Positions 53,301-63,325 of a DNA stretch of 64,000 nucleotides are shown here, piece after piece; the stretch's first letter is position 1, and each line of letters begins with the position of its first letter. The DNA comes from Paenibacillus sp. FSL H8-0537 (GTDB taxonomy: Bacteria; Bacillota; Bacilli; Paenibacillales; Paenibacillaceae). The position numbers and the translations under genes were made by a program. The stretch covers positions 2,408,001 to 2,472,000 of the forward strand of contig NZ_CP150290.1 of the NCBI RefSeq assembly GCF_038051995.1, given 5' to 3'. Below the pieces are notes generated by a model that was given only the letters and a program-made list of their open reading frames with translations, ran no database searches and was not told where the DNA came from.

Positions 53301-53914
53301 ATGACTCTTGGAGAAATTTGTAATAATCAATTTGATGATGAAGTAAAGAAGGTGCTTTGTAGCATGTTCAGAAGTCTGTTCGGAGATCCCTTCGCTGATC
53401 TTGATCGTGAGCATAAACTGATTCCATTACAGCGTAAAGGCGATAACAATTACGAAGTAGAATGGCGAACCACTGATATTGAGAAAGAGGGACACAAGGT
53501 AATTCATGTCGATCAAACTCGGCATGGTGAGACTGTTATGATCTATAGCCTAGATCACCATGATTTCAACGAAATAGAAGATCAGCCTATCCACTTACGT
53601 ATCAAGATCATAACCCCTAAAGGGTGAAAGGCCCTGACACGAATGCTTTTTTGTCTTTTTACCATACGAACAAGCTCATGCGAATTTCGGACATCAAGAT
53701 TAAAGGCGAATGAGTTAGCCGCGGCTACGGTTCCATCTTGATGACAGCCACTAAGCATCTCGTTGATCAATTGCAAGTACGGTATATCACCGGATGGATA
53801 TCGGGGGTCGATTGGGATCACATAGATCGATCGGAGCATTTTTACCGGAAGTTCGGCTTTGAGTGCGATCTCGACCATGAAATCCAAAGTGGCAAGATTG
53901 TATGGGTCAACTAG
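53301..53914 (+). pseudogene. Broken GNAT-like acetyltransferase gene
   Basis: The first frame (53301-53627, 108 codons) ends IHLRIKIITPKG. Another frame overlaps it and reads DTNAFLSFYHTNKLMRISDIKIKGE, hits TGA at 53711-53713, and goes on as VSRGYGSILMTATKHLVDQL and HFYRKFGFECDLDHEIQSGKIVWVN to the stop at 53914. The RGYGSILM loop and YRKFGFE end are GNAT hallmarks. One frameshift (near 53625) and one nonsense codon therefore disable a protein of about 205 residues. Confidence 0.65.
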
Positions 53915-53983
53915 GCGCTTGGTACAACCCGAGAAGAATTTGAAAAGATACGTATCGAATAGTTTTTTCGATAGGAGGTAATT

Positions 53984-54268
53984 TTGTTGTGTGGGAAATG
54001 TAGTTCCTATGATATTAGTAAAACAGAGTACGGAAATACATTTATTCAAGGTCATTTGTCATTTCGAATATTTGAATTTAATGATGAAGACTATACTCTC
54101 TTTTCATATGCCTTTAATGGTGGGAAGTGGGAATTGAAATACCCGATTGTAAATTCTTCTTCTGATGATATTAAGGTTTGCGTACAGGAAGCAATTTATC
54201 TCGGCATATCTCAAGAAGTAAGAGATTGTCTGGATCACAGACAAGCATTTTTATTGTACGGTTCATAA
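53984..54268 (+). CDS. Hypothetical protein, 94 aa
   Basis: AGGAGG lies just upstream of a TTG pair (53984/53987). The product starts LCGKCSSYDISKTEYGN, with a CxxC motif, and continues with a beta-rich segment (LSFRIFEFNDEDYTLFSYAF). Not recognised. It appears intact although its neighbours are broken. Confidence 0.5.
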   Translation: MLCGKCSSYDISKTEYGNTFIQGHLSFRIFEFNDEDYTLFSYAFNGGKWELKYPIVNSSSDDIKVCVQEAIYLGISQEVRDCLDHRQAFLLYGS

Positions 54269-54286
54269 CAGAAAGCAGGTGATCAG

Positions 54287-54518
54287 ATGAAGGCTTGGGC
54301 TCTAATATCGATATTCCACTCAAGAGCTACACCATTCACTTGGATTACGATACATGCCCTTATGTCGTTGAGATGAAGCAACGAACTGATCAGGGGGGAA
54401 GAAGCAGCACGGGACTGGCGGTTGGAAGCCGTTCCGGTCAAAAGAAGAAGCTTTGGACATTTACAAAATCAGCTATAAGGACAAGCTGAAGTTAATCCAA
54501 TGTGATCACTGCAAGTAG
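54287..54518 (+). pseudogene. Small frameshifted gene
   Basis: An AAGCAGG and ATG (54287) start a frame that gives only MKA before a shift; the next frame reads LGSNIDIPLKSYTIHLDYDT and CPYVVEMKQRTDQGG up to a run of six G (54393-54398); after the run a third frame reads KKQHGTGGWKPFRSKEEALD, then IYKISYKDKLKLIQCDHCK and stops at 54518. Two single-base losses in what was about a 75-aa protein explain this. Function unknown. Confidence 0.55.
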
Positions 54519-54545
54519 CTGGCTATACGAGATGGTTATAAAAAC

Positions 54546-54590
54546 GGCAGTATAGGACTCGTTCACCGAGTTTTATACTGTTTATTTTAG
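54546..54590 (+). terminator. Terminator upstream of the helicase gene
   Basis: CAGTATA-ACTCG pairs with CGAGT-TATACTG, followed by TTTATTTT. Confidence 0.75.
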
Positions 54591-54749
54591 CTGTATTTTT
54601 TACTTTGCATTCTAAATAGGTTGGTTGTCATAACAGATAAGGATGATAAGCGTTGGTAATTGCAGGAACAGGACTGTTTGCTGTCGAAATGTAGGAGGAA
54701 GTGTTCATTTGTTTTTAACTACTACTAGGTCTTGCGGAGGATTAAGAGA

Positions 54750-57293
54750 TTGGGTAATTTCTTTGATAGGATCACAGGGAAAAATACTTTAATAGATCAG
54801 GTCAATATCGTAACTAATCAGCTTAAACAGGTTGATCACGAAAGGCAAAGAATTTGGTCGGAGTTAAATAGGGTGTCAGGAGATTATAATTCTATAATAA
54901 ATAAAAATGCGAAATTGAGGGATCTTTGTAAGGATTACGCTTCAAAGTTTGATCGGCTTAAGAGTAGACATGAGAAAACCTCACAACAGTTTATGCTGTT
55001 GCAAGAAGAATATGATTACCTAAACTCAAGACACACTATTTTGACTGAGAAACTCGAAGAGTTAACAAATGAGCTAAAGAGTAATCAGCTAGTACTGCAG
55101 CAAAAAGTTAATGAACTCAAGCTGTACGAATCGAGGTTCGGAAAACCCCTTAATCAAGCCCACAATGGAAGCCCTGTCTCTGCGATCGATTGGGACTGTA
55201 ACTTTTTCGAAGCGATTGAAAAGATTAAAGGGAATCATTTTAATGATAACCAAGTTGAAGCCATTCGGTATGATATGGAGAAGCATCTGCAGATCATTGC
55301 TGGAGCTGGTAGCGGGAAGACAGAAACTATTTGCGCTAAGGTTGCTTTTTTAGTCCAAATGAAACAAGTTAACCCAAATCGAATAAGTATGATGACTTTT
55401 ACCCGTAAAGCTAAAGAGGAAATGGAAGGTCGGGTTAATCTTTTCCTTAGAGTAGAAAATTCAAAGGTCAATGTGAGTACCTTTCATGGGACTTTTATGA
55501 GCTTGTTTAATCAGCTTAAGAGGCAAAACCTTGCTTATTCATCTATCGGCATTCAAGGTGGAGATGCTGATGAGGGTGAAGTTGAGTATAAAAAAGAGCT
55601 GCGTAAGTTGATTAATAAATACAGGCTATTCAAGTTTGACAAGTATAACGAGAAGACGATTTTTGATCGTGTGAGTTTCTGGACCAATATGGGGTTCTCA
55701 AAAGAACAAATGACAGAGTATATTGAGAAGCATTTTGACAGTGTTATCCATGATAAGGAGGGCATTCCTGTTAGTGTCCGGTTCAATTTGATGTTTGAAG
55801 AGTTGTATCAGATAAGGAAAGACAAAGAAATCGTTGTTTATGATGACTTTCTGATCAATCTTTATGATGCATTGCTTCAATATCCGGAAGCTAGGGATTT
55901 TGTTCAAAACAGATACGACTATATCTTCATTGATGAATTCCAAGATATAAATCCACTACAAATGGAGACAGTTGAACTTATTTGTCCCCCAACATGTTCG
56001 TCAAAATTGATTATAGTGGGTGACGATGACCAATCAATTTACGCATTCAGGGGGTCAGATCCAAGTTATATTAAACACTTCCCCAAGACTTACGATACTC
56101 ATGAAATAAGGTTGATGAGGAATTATAGATCAACGCCCAATATCGTTAAAGCTGGTAATTGGGTTATCTCATATAATAAGCATGACCGGATCAAAAAATC
56201 AATGGAGCCTTTTCATAAAGATGATGGTGAAGCAGTGATAGTAGCTTGTACGGACCCCAAAGAAGAGGCTCATTGGATTCTCACAAGATCCCTGGAGATC
56301 GGTAAGCAAGAGCCATTTGAGTTAGAGGGCAAGCTCGAGCCGATTAACTACACAAAATCGACTGTGTTGTATAGATCCAGAAGACAACTGCAGAGTATGT
56401 TCCAAGCCCTAGATGTTAGAGGGGTTCCATATGTTATTGAAAAAATGGATGATGTCATGGGCATCTTTTCTATTCAGGACTTTAATAATGCATTTGGCAT
56501 GTGGCAGGAGTTGATGACTTCTAGCGGGAACAAGCTCCAGCAGTGGCGGTCAATTTTTACTAACGTACTGGGACATTATTTTGTCAATAAGAATGCTATT
56601 GAGCAATGGCATGAACATCTAGATATTGCATCCTTATCTGATGTGATTTACGAATCTAATGCGTTGGTGCTTGAGAAGACAAGGAATAAGGATACACTTC
56701 CACTAAAGAAGTATTTGACTCTTTTGATTGATTTGAAACAAGGGAAGCCTGTTAATATGAAGGCAGTCGCAGAGCACTTTTTAGCTTGTCCAAGAGTTAA
56801 GGAGAATGTTACTGATGAGGAAAGGGACTGGATTATTAAGGAGCTTGAAAAATACAGTACTTGGACTGAACTTCTTGGCTTCAACGTGAGAATGAAGCGT
56901 CGTAAGGAAGAAATGAAGGAAAACCTGAAGAAGTACCACGACAAAAAGTATAATGCACTGTATTTCTTGACCATTCACGGAAGTAAGGGGTTAGCCTTTG
57001 AAAATGTATTTGTAATTGGCTGTTATGATGGTGGATTACCTTCAAACCATGCCGTCAAGTTAAAGGAAGTGGATGTCCAGTCATGTAGGGAGAAAGCTGA
57101 ACCACCTACTACAGAAGAAGAAGAGCGCCGCTTAATGTATGTGGCGGTGACTAGAGCTAAGAAACGGGTATACGTCACTTTCCCTAAAACTGTTCAGGAC
57201 AAGCCAAGTGCCCGCTCAAAGTTTCTAGGGGAGCTTAATCTACCGATAATAAATTGTGAAGAAGTAAGGAAAATTCCCGTACTCAGCATATGA
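54750..57293 (+). CDS. SF1 helicase, UvrD/Rep-like, with coiled-coil N-terminus
   Basis: 847 residues from a TTG 9 bases after GGAGG. Residues about 10-130 form a long coiled coil (for example LTEKLEELTNELKSNQLVLQ). Then helicase motifs in order: AGAGSGKTETICAKVAFL (Walker A, about 184), MTFTRKAKEEM, FIDEFQDINPLQ (DExQ, about 394), GDDDQSIYAFRGSDP, LMRNYRSTPNIV, TIHGSKGLAFENVFVIGC and RLMYVAVTRAKKRVYV (VI, about 797). An ATP-driven 3'-5' DNA translocase. The coiled coil is not typical of UvrD or PcrA. AT-rich, beside decayed genes, so probably acquired. Confidence 0.92.
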   Translation: MGNFFDRITGKNTLIDQVNIVTNQLKQVDHERQRIWSELNRVSGDYNSIINKNAKLRDLCKDYASKFDRLKSRHEKTSQQFMLLQEEYDYLNSRHTILTEKLEELTNELKSNQLVLQQKVNELKLYESRFGKPLNQAHNGSPVSAIDWDCNFFEAIEKIKGNHFNDNQVEAIRYDMEKHLQIIAGAGSGKTETICAKVAFLVQMKQVNPNRISMMTFTRKAKEEMEGRVNLFLRVENSKVNVSTFHGTFMSLFNQLKRQNLAYSSIGIQGGDADEGEVEYKKELRKLINKYRLFKFDKYNEKTIFDRVSFWTNMGFSKEQMTEYIEKHFDSVIHDKEGIPVSVRFNLMFEELYQIRKDKEIVVYDDFLINLYDALLQYPEARDFVQNRYDYIFIDEFQDINPLQMETVELICPPTCSSKLIIVGDDDQSIYAFRGSDPSYIKHFPKTYDTHEIRLMRNYRSTPNIVKAGNWVISYNKHDRIKKSMEPFHKDDGEAVIVACTDPKEEAHWILTRSLEIGKQEPFELEGKLEPINYTKSTVLYRSRRQLQSMFQALDVRGVPYVIEKMDDVMGIFSIQDFNNAFGMWQELMTSSGNKLQQWRSIFTNVLGHYFVNKNAIEQWHEHLDIASLSDVIYESNALVLEKTRNKDTLPLKKYLTLLIDLKQGKPVNMKAVAEHFLACPRVKENVTDEERDWIIKELEKYSTWTELLGFNVRMKRRKEEMKENLKKYHDKKYNALYFLTIHGSKGLAFENVFVIGCYDGGLPSNHAVKLKEVDVQSCREKAEPPTTEEEERRLMYVAVTRAKKRVYVTFPKTVQDKPSARSKFLGELNLPIINCEEVRKIPVLSI

Positions 57294-57529
57294 CGTTCTT
57301 CGTTGAGATTTATTTAATATCGACAATATAGGACTCACCGCCTATTCCACCTACTCATCCCACTCCGCCCAAAACAGTCGTGGTAATATTAAACAATTAA
57401 GAAAAAAGCCCAAAGAGTCGCCTGCTAATGTACGGCACCCTAATCTATATCAGACCTTTTGGGTAAGGAAATACAGTTTATTGGTTTTAGTAATCTTCGG
57501 TATATACTATTAAGAATAGCGGTGATTGA

Positions 57530-59338
57530 ATGGACAATGAGAAAAAAGTAATTTGCGATAAATTGTATAAATACATTACAGATGAATTGGTAAATTGTAT
57601 AGATGATGAGTTATTCAGAAAGGTCACACTAGAAGAATTAGGCGAATTCTATTATAAAAAAGCATTAGCACAGGTCAACGATGCAACTGATATGTTACTT
57701 CAAACTGTAATTCGATTCAAAGCTCATAAAGATTTCGTGTTTGAAAATATAGATGACTATTATAAATGTCTTTGCAAAATTATTGGCATTGAAAAATTAC
57801 CAAGCACATTATTAATTGAAGTGAGGAAAGAATACAACGATATTTTTGTTCAGAAATACAACATAGTCATTAATAAAGCGAGTATTGCAACTGTAAATAT
57901 AAATAATAAACTTTGGACGCTCAAGGGTGATAGTGACTCTATAAAGAATGCTCCACCAAATTACTCACTTATGAGGGATTTAAGCAGAGACGAGTTAAAG
58001 TTATATGAGTTTAGTAATGAATGTAATATATTAAAAACAAGAAAAGAAATGATAGAGTTCGTTGTGCAATACATGACAACTAAACTGATGGAGTTCTGCG
58101 ATATTCATAATTCAAGTAGCATAGAATTAGCTATAAAAGAAGAAACTCTCAAACTGTCGAAAACTAATATTTATGGAGCGGAGTTTTCCTTTTCATCGTA
58201 TAAAGATATAGTAGAAATAACTGAGGATGATATTGATAGACCTTATGCGTTATTTTTTAAAGTGAAGTTTTATAGAGTCGCTGAGAAAGCGCGAGAAAAA
58301 TTATATGCATCACAGTATACGTTGAATGAGGAAGCTAAGATTGAGCAGTACAAGACGTATTTAAGTAATATTCCAAAGATTGATGATTTGCATTTTCATA
58401 AAGAGAACGACCAGGAGGCATACTTATCTTCTTTGAGGGAATTCGTATCAAATTATCTAATAATAGATGATTTATCAAATATGATAGCTGAAAGTATGTG
58501 CCTTCGAGATCGTAAGGATATATTAACAAAATGTGTAGAACTATATAATGCAGAGGAATTTGAGGTTTTTGGCAATATTGCGCCAATACAAATTGAAGGT
58601 ATGTTTGCAGACTTCTTAAGGGATGCAACAACCTTTAGACGATTTACAAAGCTAGAAGTATATGCTGGTGCTGTTTTACGAGAAAAAATTAAATACTTAC
58701 AAGATGTAAATAGCGATATTTATCCTGAAGCTGTAGAATATTTTATGTTTTACTTCAACAATATTGTTAGGAATAAAGTAGCTCATGGTAGTTACAAGAG
58801 CATCTTTAAAGATAAAATGCAAGCAGAGATATTTGCTTCAGAAGTAATTTTAGATATGAGCATGCTGGTTTACATGCTTTCTAGGAAAAGCGAAACAGAA
58901 AAAATGTATCGATTTATAAATGGATATCAAAAGTACTATACTCGGTTAATTAAGTCTGAGCATCCCTGTTTTGGGGCATTGTTAAATGATATGATAGGTG
59001 ACAAAATGATTTCAAATTATGATTCTATTGAAAAGTATCGGCCTATCCAAGTTGCATATTGGCTCGTGAACCCATATTACGAGAAAATATATGAGTCTGT
59101 TGGAGACAAAAAAGATTTGCTTGATCTGAGAAGTCAATTCCTAAGCAAAGAGTTTTGGCTATATGTGTTAAACGAACTAAATGATATAATACAAAATGAG
59201 AATGACTATAGAAGAATTAATATGGAATTTATTTCTATAGTCAAGGGACTCTTTCGTTGTAATATAACAAAAGAAGTTAAAGGAATTTTAGGACAAGTAA
59301 ATGCAGCACTTCAACGAATTAAGAGTATGGGGAATTAG
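57530..59338 (+). CDS. Uncharacterised 602-aa protein with a HEPN-like RNxxxH motif
   Basis: Mostly helical, charged and AT-rich. Residues 414-419 (NNIVRNKVAHGSY) carry the R-x4-H pattern of HEPN ribonucleases, in a helical context like DUF4209 proteins. The N-terminal 250 residues are not recognised. No membrane segment. The first ATG is used, after AGCGGTGA (weak ribosome site). It lies 236 bases after the helicase in the same orientation; a shared transcript is possible but not shown. Confidence 0.75.
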   Translation: MDNEKKVICDKLYKYITDELVNCIDDELFRKVTLEELGEFYYKKALAQVNDATDMLLQTVIRFKAHKDFVFENIDDYYKCLCKIIGIEKLPSTLLIEVRKEYNDIFVQKYNIVINKASIATVNINNKLWTLKGDSDSIKNAPPNYSLMRDLSRDELKLYEFSNECNILKTRKEMIEFVVQYMTTKLMEFCDIHNSSSIELAIKEETLKLSKTNIYGAEFSFSSYKDIVEITEDDIDRPYALFFKVKFYRVAEKAREKLYASQYTLNEEAKIEQYKTYLSNIPKIDDLHFHKENDQEAYLSSLREFVSNYLIIDDLSNMIAESMCLRDRKDILTKCVELYNAEEFEVFGNIAPIQIEGMFADFLRDATTFRRFTKLEVYAGAVLREKIKYLQDVNSDIYPEAVEYFMFYFNNIVRNKVAHGSYKSIFKDKMQAEIFASEVILDMSMLVYMLSRKSETEKMYRFINGYQKYYTRLIKSEHPCFGALLNDMIGDKMISNYDSIEKYRPIQVAYWLVNPYYEKIYESVGDKKDLLDLRSQFLSKEFWLYVLNELNDIIQNENDYRRINMEFISIVKGLFRCNITKEVKGILGQVNAALQRIKSMGN

Positions 59339-59364
59339 TTTGTTGCAGGATGATTTAAGATAGG

Positions 59365-59544
59365 TTGATATGTTCTTACTACTTTGCCGAAGCTACTTTT
59401 ATTGGATCCTTACTCCTATTCTCTGCGGGCATTTTAGCCTTCACCCTACTTGACTTCAGAGATGCTTACATGCCACCTATTGGGAGGATAGCTTTCAGCA
59501 GCCTAACGGACGAGGAGCAGGACTCTATCCCGACTAGTCCATAG
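59365..59544 (+). pseudogene. Fragment of a membrane protein gene
   Basis: A 59-codon frame reading YYFAEATFIGSLLLFSAGIL and AFTLLDFRDAYMPPIGRIAF, then SSLTDEEQDSIP, with one membrane segment. It has no ribosome site and looks like the 3' end of a longer gene. Confidence 0.4.
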
Positions 59545-59630
59545 GATTCAAACGTGGAGCTTGTTCCAATTAGCGATGCTGTAATTTCGTTCATCAATTT
59601 CTAATGGAACCTGTTGTTAAATAGATTATA

Positions 59631-59891
59631 TTGGTTTATCTGAAGGGGAGATCGAATCAACTTAGTTCTCAAAAGCTGACGATTTTCAAACTTAAAAACC
59701 GCGTCAAATCAACATCTCCAGTCTACAACTTTATTTTCTTCATACAACTATACGTGGCTATGAGCAGACCTACTCATTTGTTTGCATTTGGAATGAATGC
59801 TAAAAATATCAACTCAGATGAGATAAGAGATTTTAGAGACAAAGGGTGGGATATTAAATATGCTTCTGGTGAACCCGAATGCTTCAGATAG
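59631..59891 (+). pseudogene. C-terminal fragment of an SF1 helicase
   Basis: The end of this frame reads IQLYVAMSRPTHLFAFGMNA and KNINSDEIRDFRDKGWDIKYA. YVAMSRPTHL is helicase motif VI of UvrD/GajB-like proteins, but no other motif is present and no ribosome site precedes it. It differs from the motif VI of the helicase at 54750, so a second helicase gene once stood here. Confidence 0.55.
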
Positions 59892-59946
59892 AAAATAAAG
59901 TTTACATGAGTATAAATTTTAATTATCGGTTAATGGGGGAGCAAAA

Positions 59947-60819
59947 TTGAATACTTTACTCGCTACACCAGCTATCTTAACTGCAATTATTACGAGTATT
60001 GTTGCTTTATTAAGTCTAATCACAACTACAATACTAACCCTCTCAAAAACAGGCAAAGAGGATAAAAGCAATTTTGAAAAAACCATTAAAGATAAACTTG
60101 AGTGCATATATCTCCCCTTAATTTTTAACTTTGATTTATTAGATGCATCCAATCCATTAATCAATAAAGTTAATAAAGAGATTATTATGCGCCATGGATA
60201 CCTTCTTTCGAATGAAATTTTCGACGATATAAAAGAACTAAGAAGATTTGAAGTGAAAAACTTATTAAATGCAGAGGAGTATATAGCGCTTCGAATAAAA
60301 GTCCTAAACAATTTAGATCAAGAGCATCAAACATTGCGGAAATTGTATGAGGACCATTTTACTTCAATTAAGAATAAAAATAATATTTCAAGTATCTCTA
60401 AAATATTTAAAGTGATTAAAAAGATTTTTGGATCAATAACTATATCATTTTATATAATATTGGCCTTGTGGATAGTTAATGACTATTATTATTATAAAGA
60501 TAGATTGGTTGATAATTATTGGCTAAATGCTTTATTAGTGGTCTTAGTGTTTATTGTAATGCTTACAAGCATTTCAATGCCAGCATTTTACCTTCCAGTA
60601 CTGTTGCAAAAATTACAAATAAAAACTGGGAAACAAAGGGGAAGGTATGACTATGCGAGTATTGTGCCTGAAACGGGTATGTATAAGTGCATTGCTTGTG
60701 GTGAAGAAAGTAAAAAAATAAAGTATACGCAGTTTAAATTTTGTGATAGAGATCATTCAATGCTGGGGAGAATGAAAATATTGTTCTTCACTAATATTTG
60801 GAGGAAGATGCGTGTTTGA
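59947..60819 (+). CDS. Membrane protein with C-terminal zinc ribbon, 290 aa
   Basis: A TTG start after GGGGGAG. One membrane segment at about 8-32 (ILTAIITSIVALLSLITTTI), a helical soluble part, two more segments (ITISFYIILALWIVNDYYYY; LNALLVVLVFIVMLTSISM), and a C-terminal YKCIACGEESKKIKYTQFKFC, a CxxC plus CxxxH zinc ribbon. Not recognised. It is the third intact gene of the AT-rich island, with its own terminator. Confidence 0.7.
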   Translation: MNTLLATPAILTAIITSIVALLSLITTTILTLSKTGKEDKSNFEKTIKDKLECIYLPLIFNFDLLDASNPLINKVNKEIIMRHGYLLSNEIFDDIKELRRFEVKNLLNAEEYIALRIKVLNNLDQEHQTLRKLYEDHFTSIKNKNNISSISKIFKVIKKIFGSITISFYIILALWIVNDYYYYKDRLVDNYWLNALLVVLVFIVMLTSISMPAFYLPVLLQKLQIKTGKQRGRYDYASIVPETGMYKCIACGEESKKIKYTQFKFCDRDHSMLGRMKILFFTNIWRKMRV

Positions 60820-60850
60820 AGAATTGAAAGAATATTGGATAATAAACATT

Positions 60851-60881
60851 TCAGTGCTCTACTATACCAGTAGGGCTTTTT
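60851..60881 (+). terminator. Terminator after the membrane/zinc-ribbon gene
   Basis: GCTCTACT pairs with AGTAGGGC around ATACC, followed by T6. Confidence 0.8.
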
Positions 60882-61744
60882 TGTTGTGTTTAGTAGAATA
60901 GATTTCTTCTAATATGGAAATGATACATTATTGTAATTCTGCAAACAATGATTCGGTGAACTCATATCAATGTGGTGCGGACAAGCTGCAGTATGCTTAT
61001 GAGCAAGCCTATGTGTTTGAATTTGTTGCTAAATGACGATCATTTAGCATGGAAACTATTTATTGAGAGCAGATGTGAATAGGAAATATTTACATCTGCT
61101 CTGTGTATATTAATTCTTAAGATTTTACTTTTGGATAATACAAGTAGTTAATAAGTAAGCAAAGATAGGAAGGGGGTAAAATTAAGACATGGTGCTAGGC
61201 TGAACAAGTAGGGATCAATGGGCACTTATACGTTGGTACAACCACAAGCATTGTCATAGCACAATCCAGTTTGTAATGCCTTTAGAGCGGCATTAGAGAC
61301 TTGCGAGACAGCTATTGGAACAACGCGACGACAGGTTTATGAAAAGGCGAGAATCCTGTATCCAACTCGTTGGTCAGGACTACGCATAATTGAAGTTTGA
61401 ACGATGAGGCAAAGCGCAATCCAGAAAAAATAACTCTCATTAAGCTGAGCAATACCGTCAGATCTAGCTAGCTATTTATAGAGTAAGCGCAATAACAATC
61501 TTGACAAACACAGCACTTAATTGCGTATTATCAGGTCAACCAGAGATTTCTGGTTGGCTTTTTTCTTAGGTGTCAATATGGCGGTAACCGAGAGAACAGG
61601 ATCTAATTAGTTATCCAGCTTGAAAAAACTATTATTATCCAAATTATGCATACTATTTGGGATAAATACTTAAGAGTGGAGAATACTATTTGTTGAATAT
61701 TATTTACAGGAGAGTGAATCTATATCAAGGGGGAGGATTAAATT
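60882..61744. other. Gene-poor stretch with fragments
   Basis: A 40-codon frame at 60914-61036 (ending DKLQYAYEQAYVFEFVAK) looks coding-like but has no ribosome site. Otherwise no gene is seen. A terminator-like hairpin lies at 61536-61566. Confidence 0.5.
61536..61566 (+). terminator. Terminator-like hairpin
   Basis: CAACCAGA and TCTGGTTG pair around GATT, followed by GCTTTTTT. Confidence 0.8.
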
Positions 61745-62026
61745 ATGGACTATATTGAAAGCAGGAGATTAATAAATAAACATTACGCACAGGGTGTTAT
61801 AGAGGAACTCCAACAATTAGGTTATCATGGCGAACAAGCCAAGAATGTCTTTTTTCGTCACTATAAAGGCATGAAACGTGTATTCGGGCTTGAGCCAAAT
61901 GTGAGCGAATTTGCAAAACTAATCGATGAGTTTGAACGAGGGATGAACCGAAAATATAACGAGAATGACCCTAATCGAATTTATATAGGACACCTTCGTC
62001 ATATAGTGAAAAAGAATAAAATCTAA
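61745..62026 (+). CDS. Hypothetical protein, 93 aa
   Basis: GGGGGAGG precedes the ATG. The product is charged and helical (RRLINKHYAQGVIEELQQLG; EPNVSEFAKLIDEFERGMNR). No domain recognised. Confidence 0.6.
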   Translation: MDYIESRRLINKHYAQGVIEELQQLGYHGEQAKNVFFRHYKGMKRVFGLEPNVSEFAKLIDEFERGMNRKYNENDPNRIYIGHLRHIVKKNKI

Positions 62027-62111
62027 TTTAATCTTTGGAGCAGTATTTATTATCGAAAGATGGGGACAATGATTTATCAATAAACTGTATTTTTAAGAGA
62101 GGGTTGAAAAG

Positions 62112-62402
62112 ATGAACTATGATGATATTTATAAATTACATTTACAATTGCTAAGCATTTACGAAAAGAATGAGCAATCCTCTAGTCCTTTCCAGCAGGA
62201 AATTAATTATTACAAGAAACAACTATGTATGTTTACTCAAGACAACATTCAGAGGATTTTTGTTTTAAACCAATTAATAAAAATCCATGAGAAGACTCGA
62301 GAAGTCCTAGTAAGTAGCTGTGCAAACCAGTATTTTTCTAAAGATGTAGCAGTTGATAATAACCCACGTATAGAAGGTATTTGTATTCTTAAAGTCCATT
62401 GA
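62112..62402 (+). CDS. Hypothetical protein, 96 aa, possibly truncated at its 3' end
   Basis: GAGAGGG precedes the ATG. Helical and Gln/Lys-rich (FQQEINYYKKQLCMF; LNQLIKIHEKTREVLVSS). The last residues run into the remnant IS4-type element, so the original C-terminus may be lost. Not recognised. Confidence 0.5.
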   Translation: MNYDDIYKLHLQLLSIYEKNEQSSSPFQQEINYYKKQLCMFTQDNIQRIFVLNQLIKIHEKTREVLVSSCANQYFSKDVAVDNNPRIEGICILKVH

Positions 62403-63060
62403 CCATACTGAAGCCAGATTAACTCCGCCAGCCAGCGCATGAGATGTAGAGGTGTTTCACCTTCGTTTCCAACTTCACCAGCACGAGCAAAACGAGCAAA
62501 CAGAAGGCTATGAGAGCGATCCAAATTTGATCGGTAGCAGCCTGTTCACTCGTCCCATAAGGATGACTGATCTGCAAGTGCTGCTTCATTCACTTGAAAA
62601 AGGTCTCGTTTGCCCAGCGACTGCTGTACATCTCGCTAATCACATCACATGTAAAGTAGAAGCGGTTCGTTAACAGAAAGAGCAGGTACCCTTCGCGAGG
62701 TATGATTCACCTTCTTCTGATGAGAGCCGATTCGGACGTAGCAATCGGCCGATACTAGGCTCCCTTAGGGACATCTCTCTTCTCCAAAAGCTCAATGAGA
62801 GTATTTCGGGATCCACTTGTTTATGCTTGCTGCTGAGCTGTGTGGCAAAATGGAAGTTAGCCCTAGCTCGCGTTGCAGTTCTTCGCACAGGATATCGTCA
62901 ACAATGTGGCGCAAGTCTTCACGGCTGTGCAACTGAGCAAACAGAAACAGTTTGAGATAGGCGGTAGTCGTCAGCTTTTTCGTGTATATATCCTACTAGC
63001 CGTCCGCGACAGCGGTTGTGAACATTTTTGTGCAAATCGGTGCACTTCATTTACTAAATG
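62400..63060 (-). pseudogene. Remnant of an IS4-type transposase
   Basis: On the minus strand, pieces in different frames read LFLFAQLHSREDLRHIVDDILCEELQ, ATQLSSKHKQVDPEI, and later EMYSSRWANETFFKWMKQHLQISHPYGTSEQAATDQIWIALIAFCLLVLL. That is the start and the end (YREK-like, FFKWMKQHL) of IS4-family transposases. Several frameshifts and a large internal deletion have destroyed it. Confidence 0.75.
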
Positions 63061-63325
63061 AAGGAAAGAGCGTATGAAAAATTTACGAATTGCATAATTT
63101 GAATATATTTCTTGGGATGATTATTCCATTAAATGAAGCTTTCTCTAGTAAATTGAGTAGGGGAAATTCAACTCTCTGATACTGGGACTACTAATGTATA
63201 TCCATGTTTTGCTTTTTTTGTGGATAATCACGGGTCTTTTGGAAGGGATGATGTCTCCTTTTGTCGAAATAATATACGTTAGTTCATGTCATGAAAAAAT
63301 AAGGTTATTACTAATAGGAATGATA

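Noticed and set aside
53582..54055. 157-codon minus-strand ORF
   Set aside because: It is the antisense shadow of the broken GNAT gene, whose family motifs are on the plus strand.
54750..57293. Gabija system (GajA/GajB)
   Set aside because: The helicase could suggest GajB, but no OLD-family nuclease (GajA) is present and the coiled-coil N-terminus does not fit.
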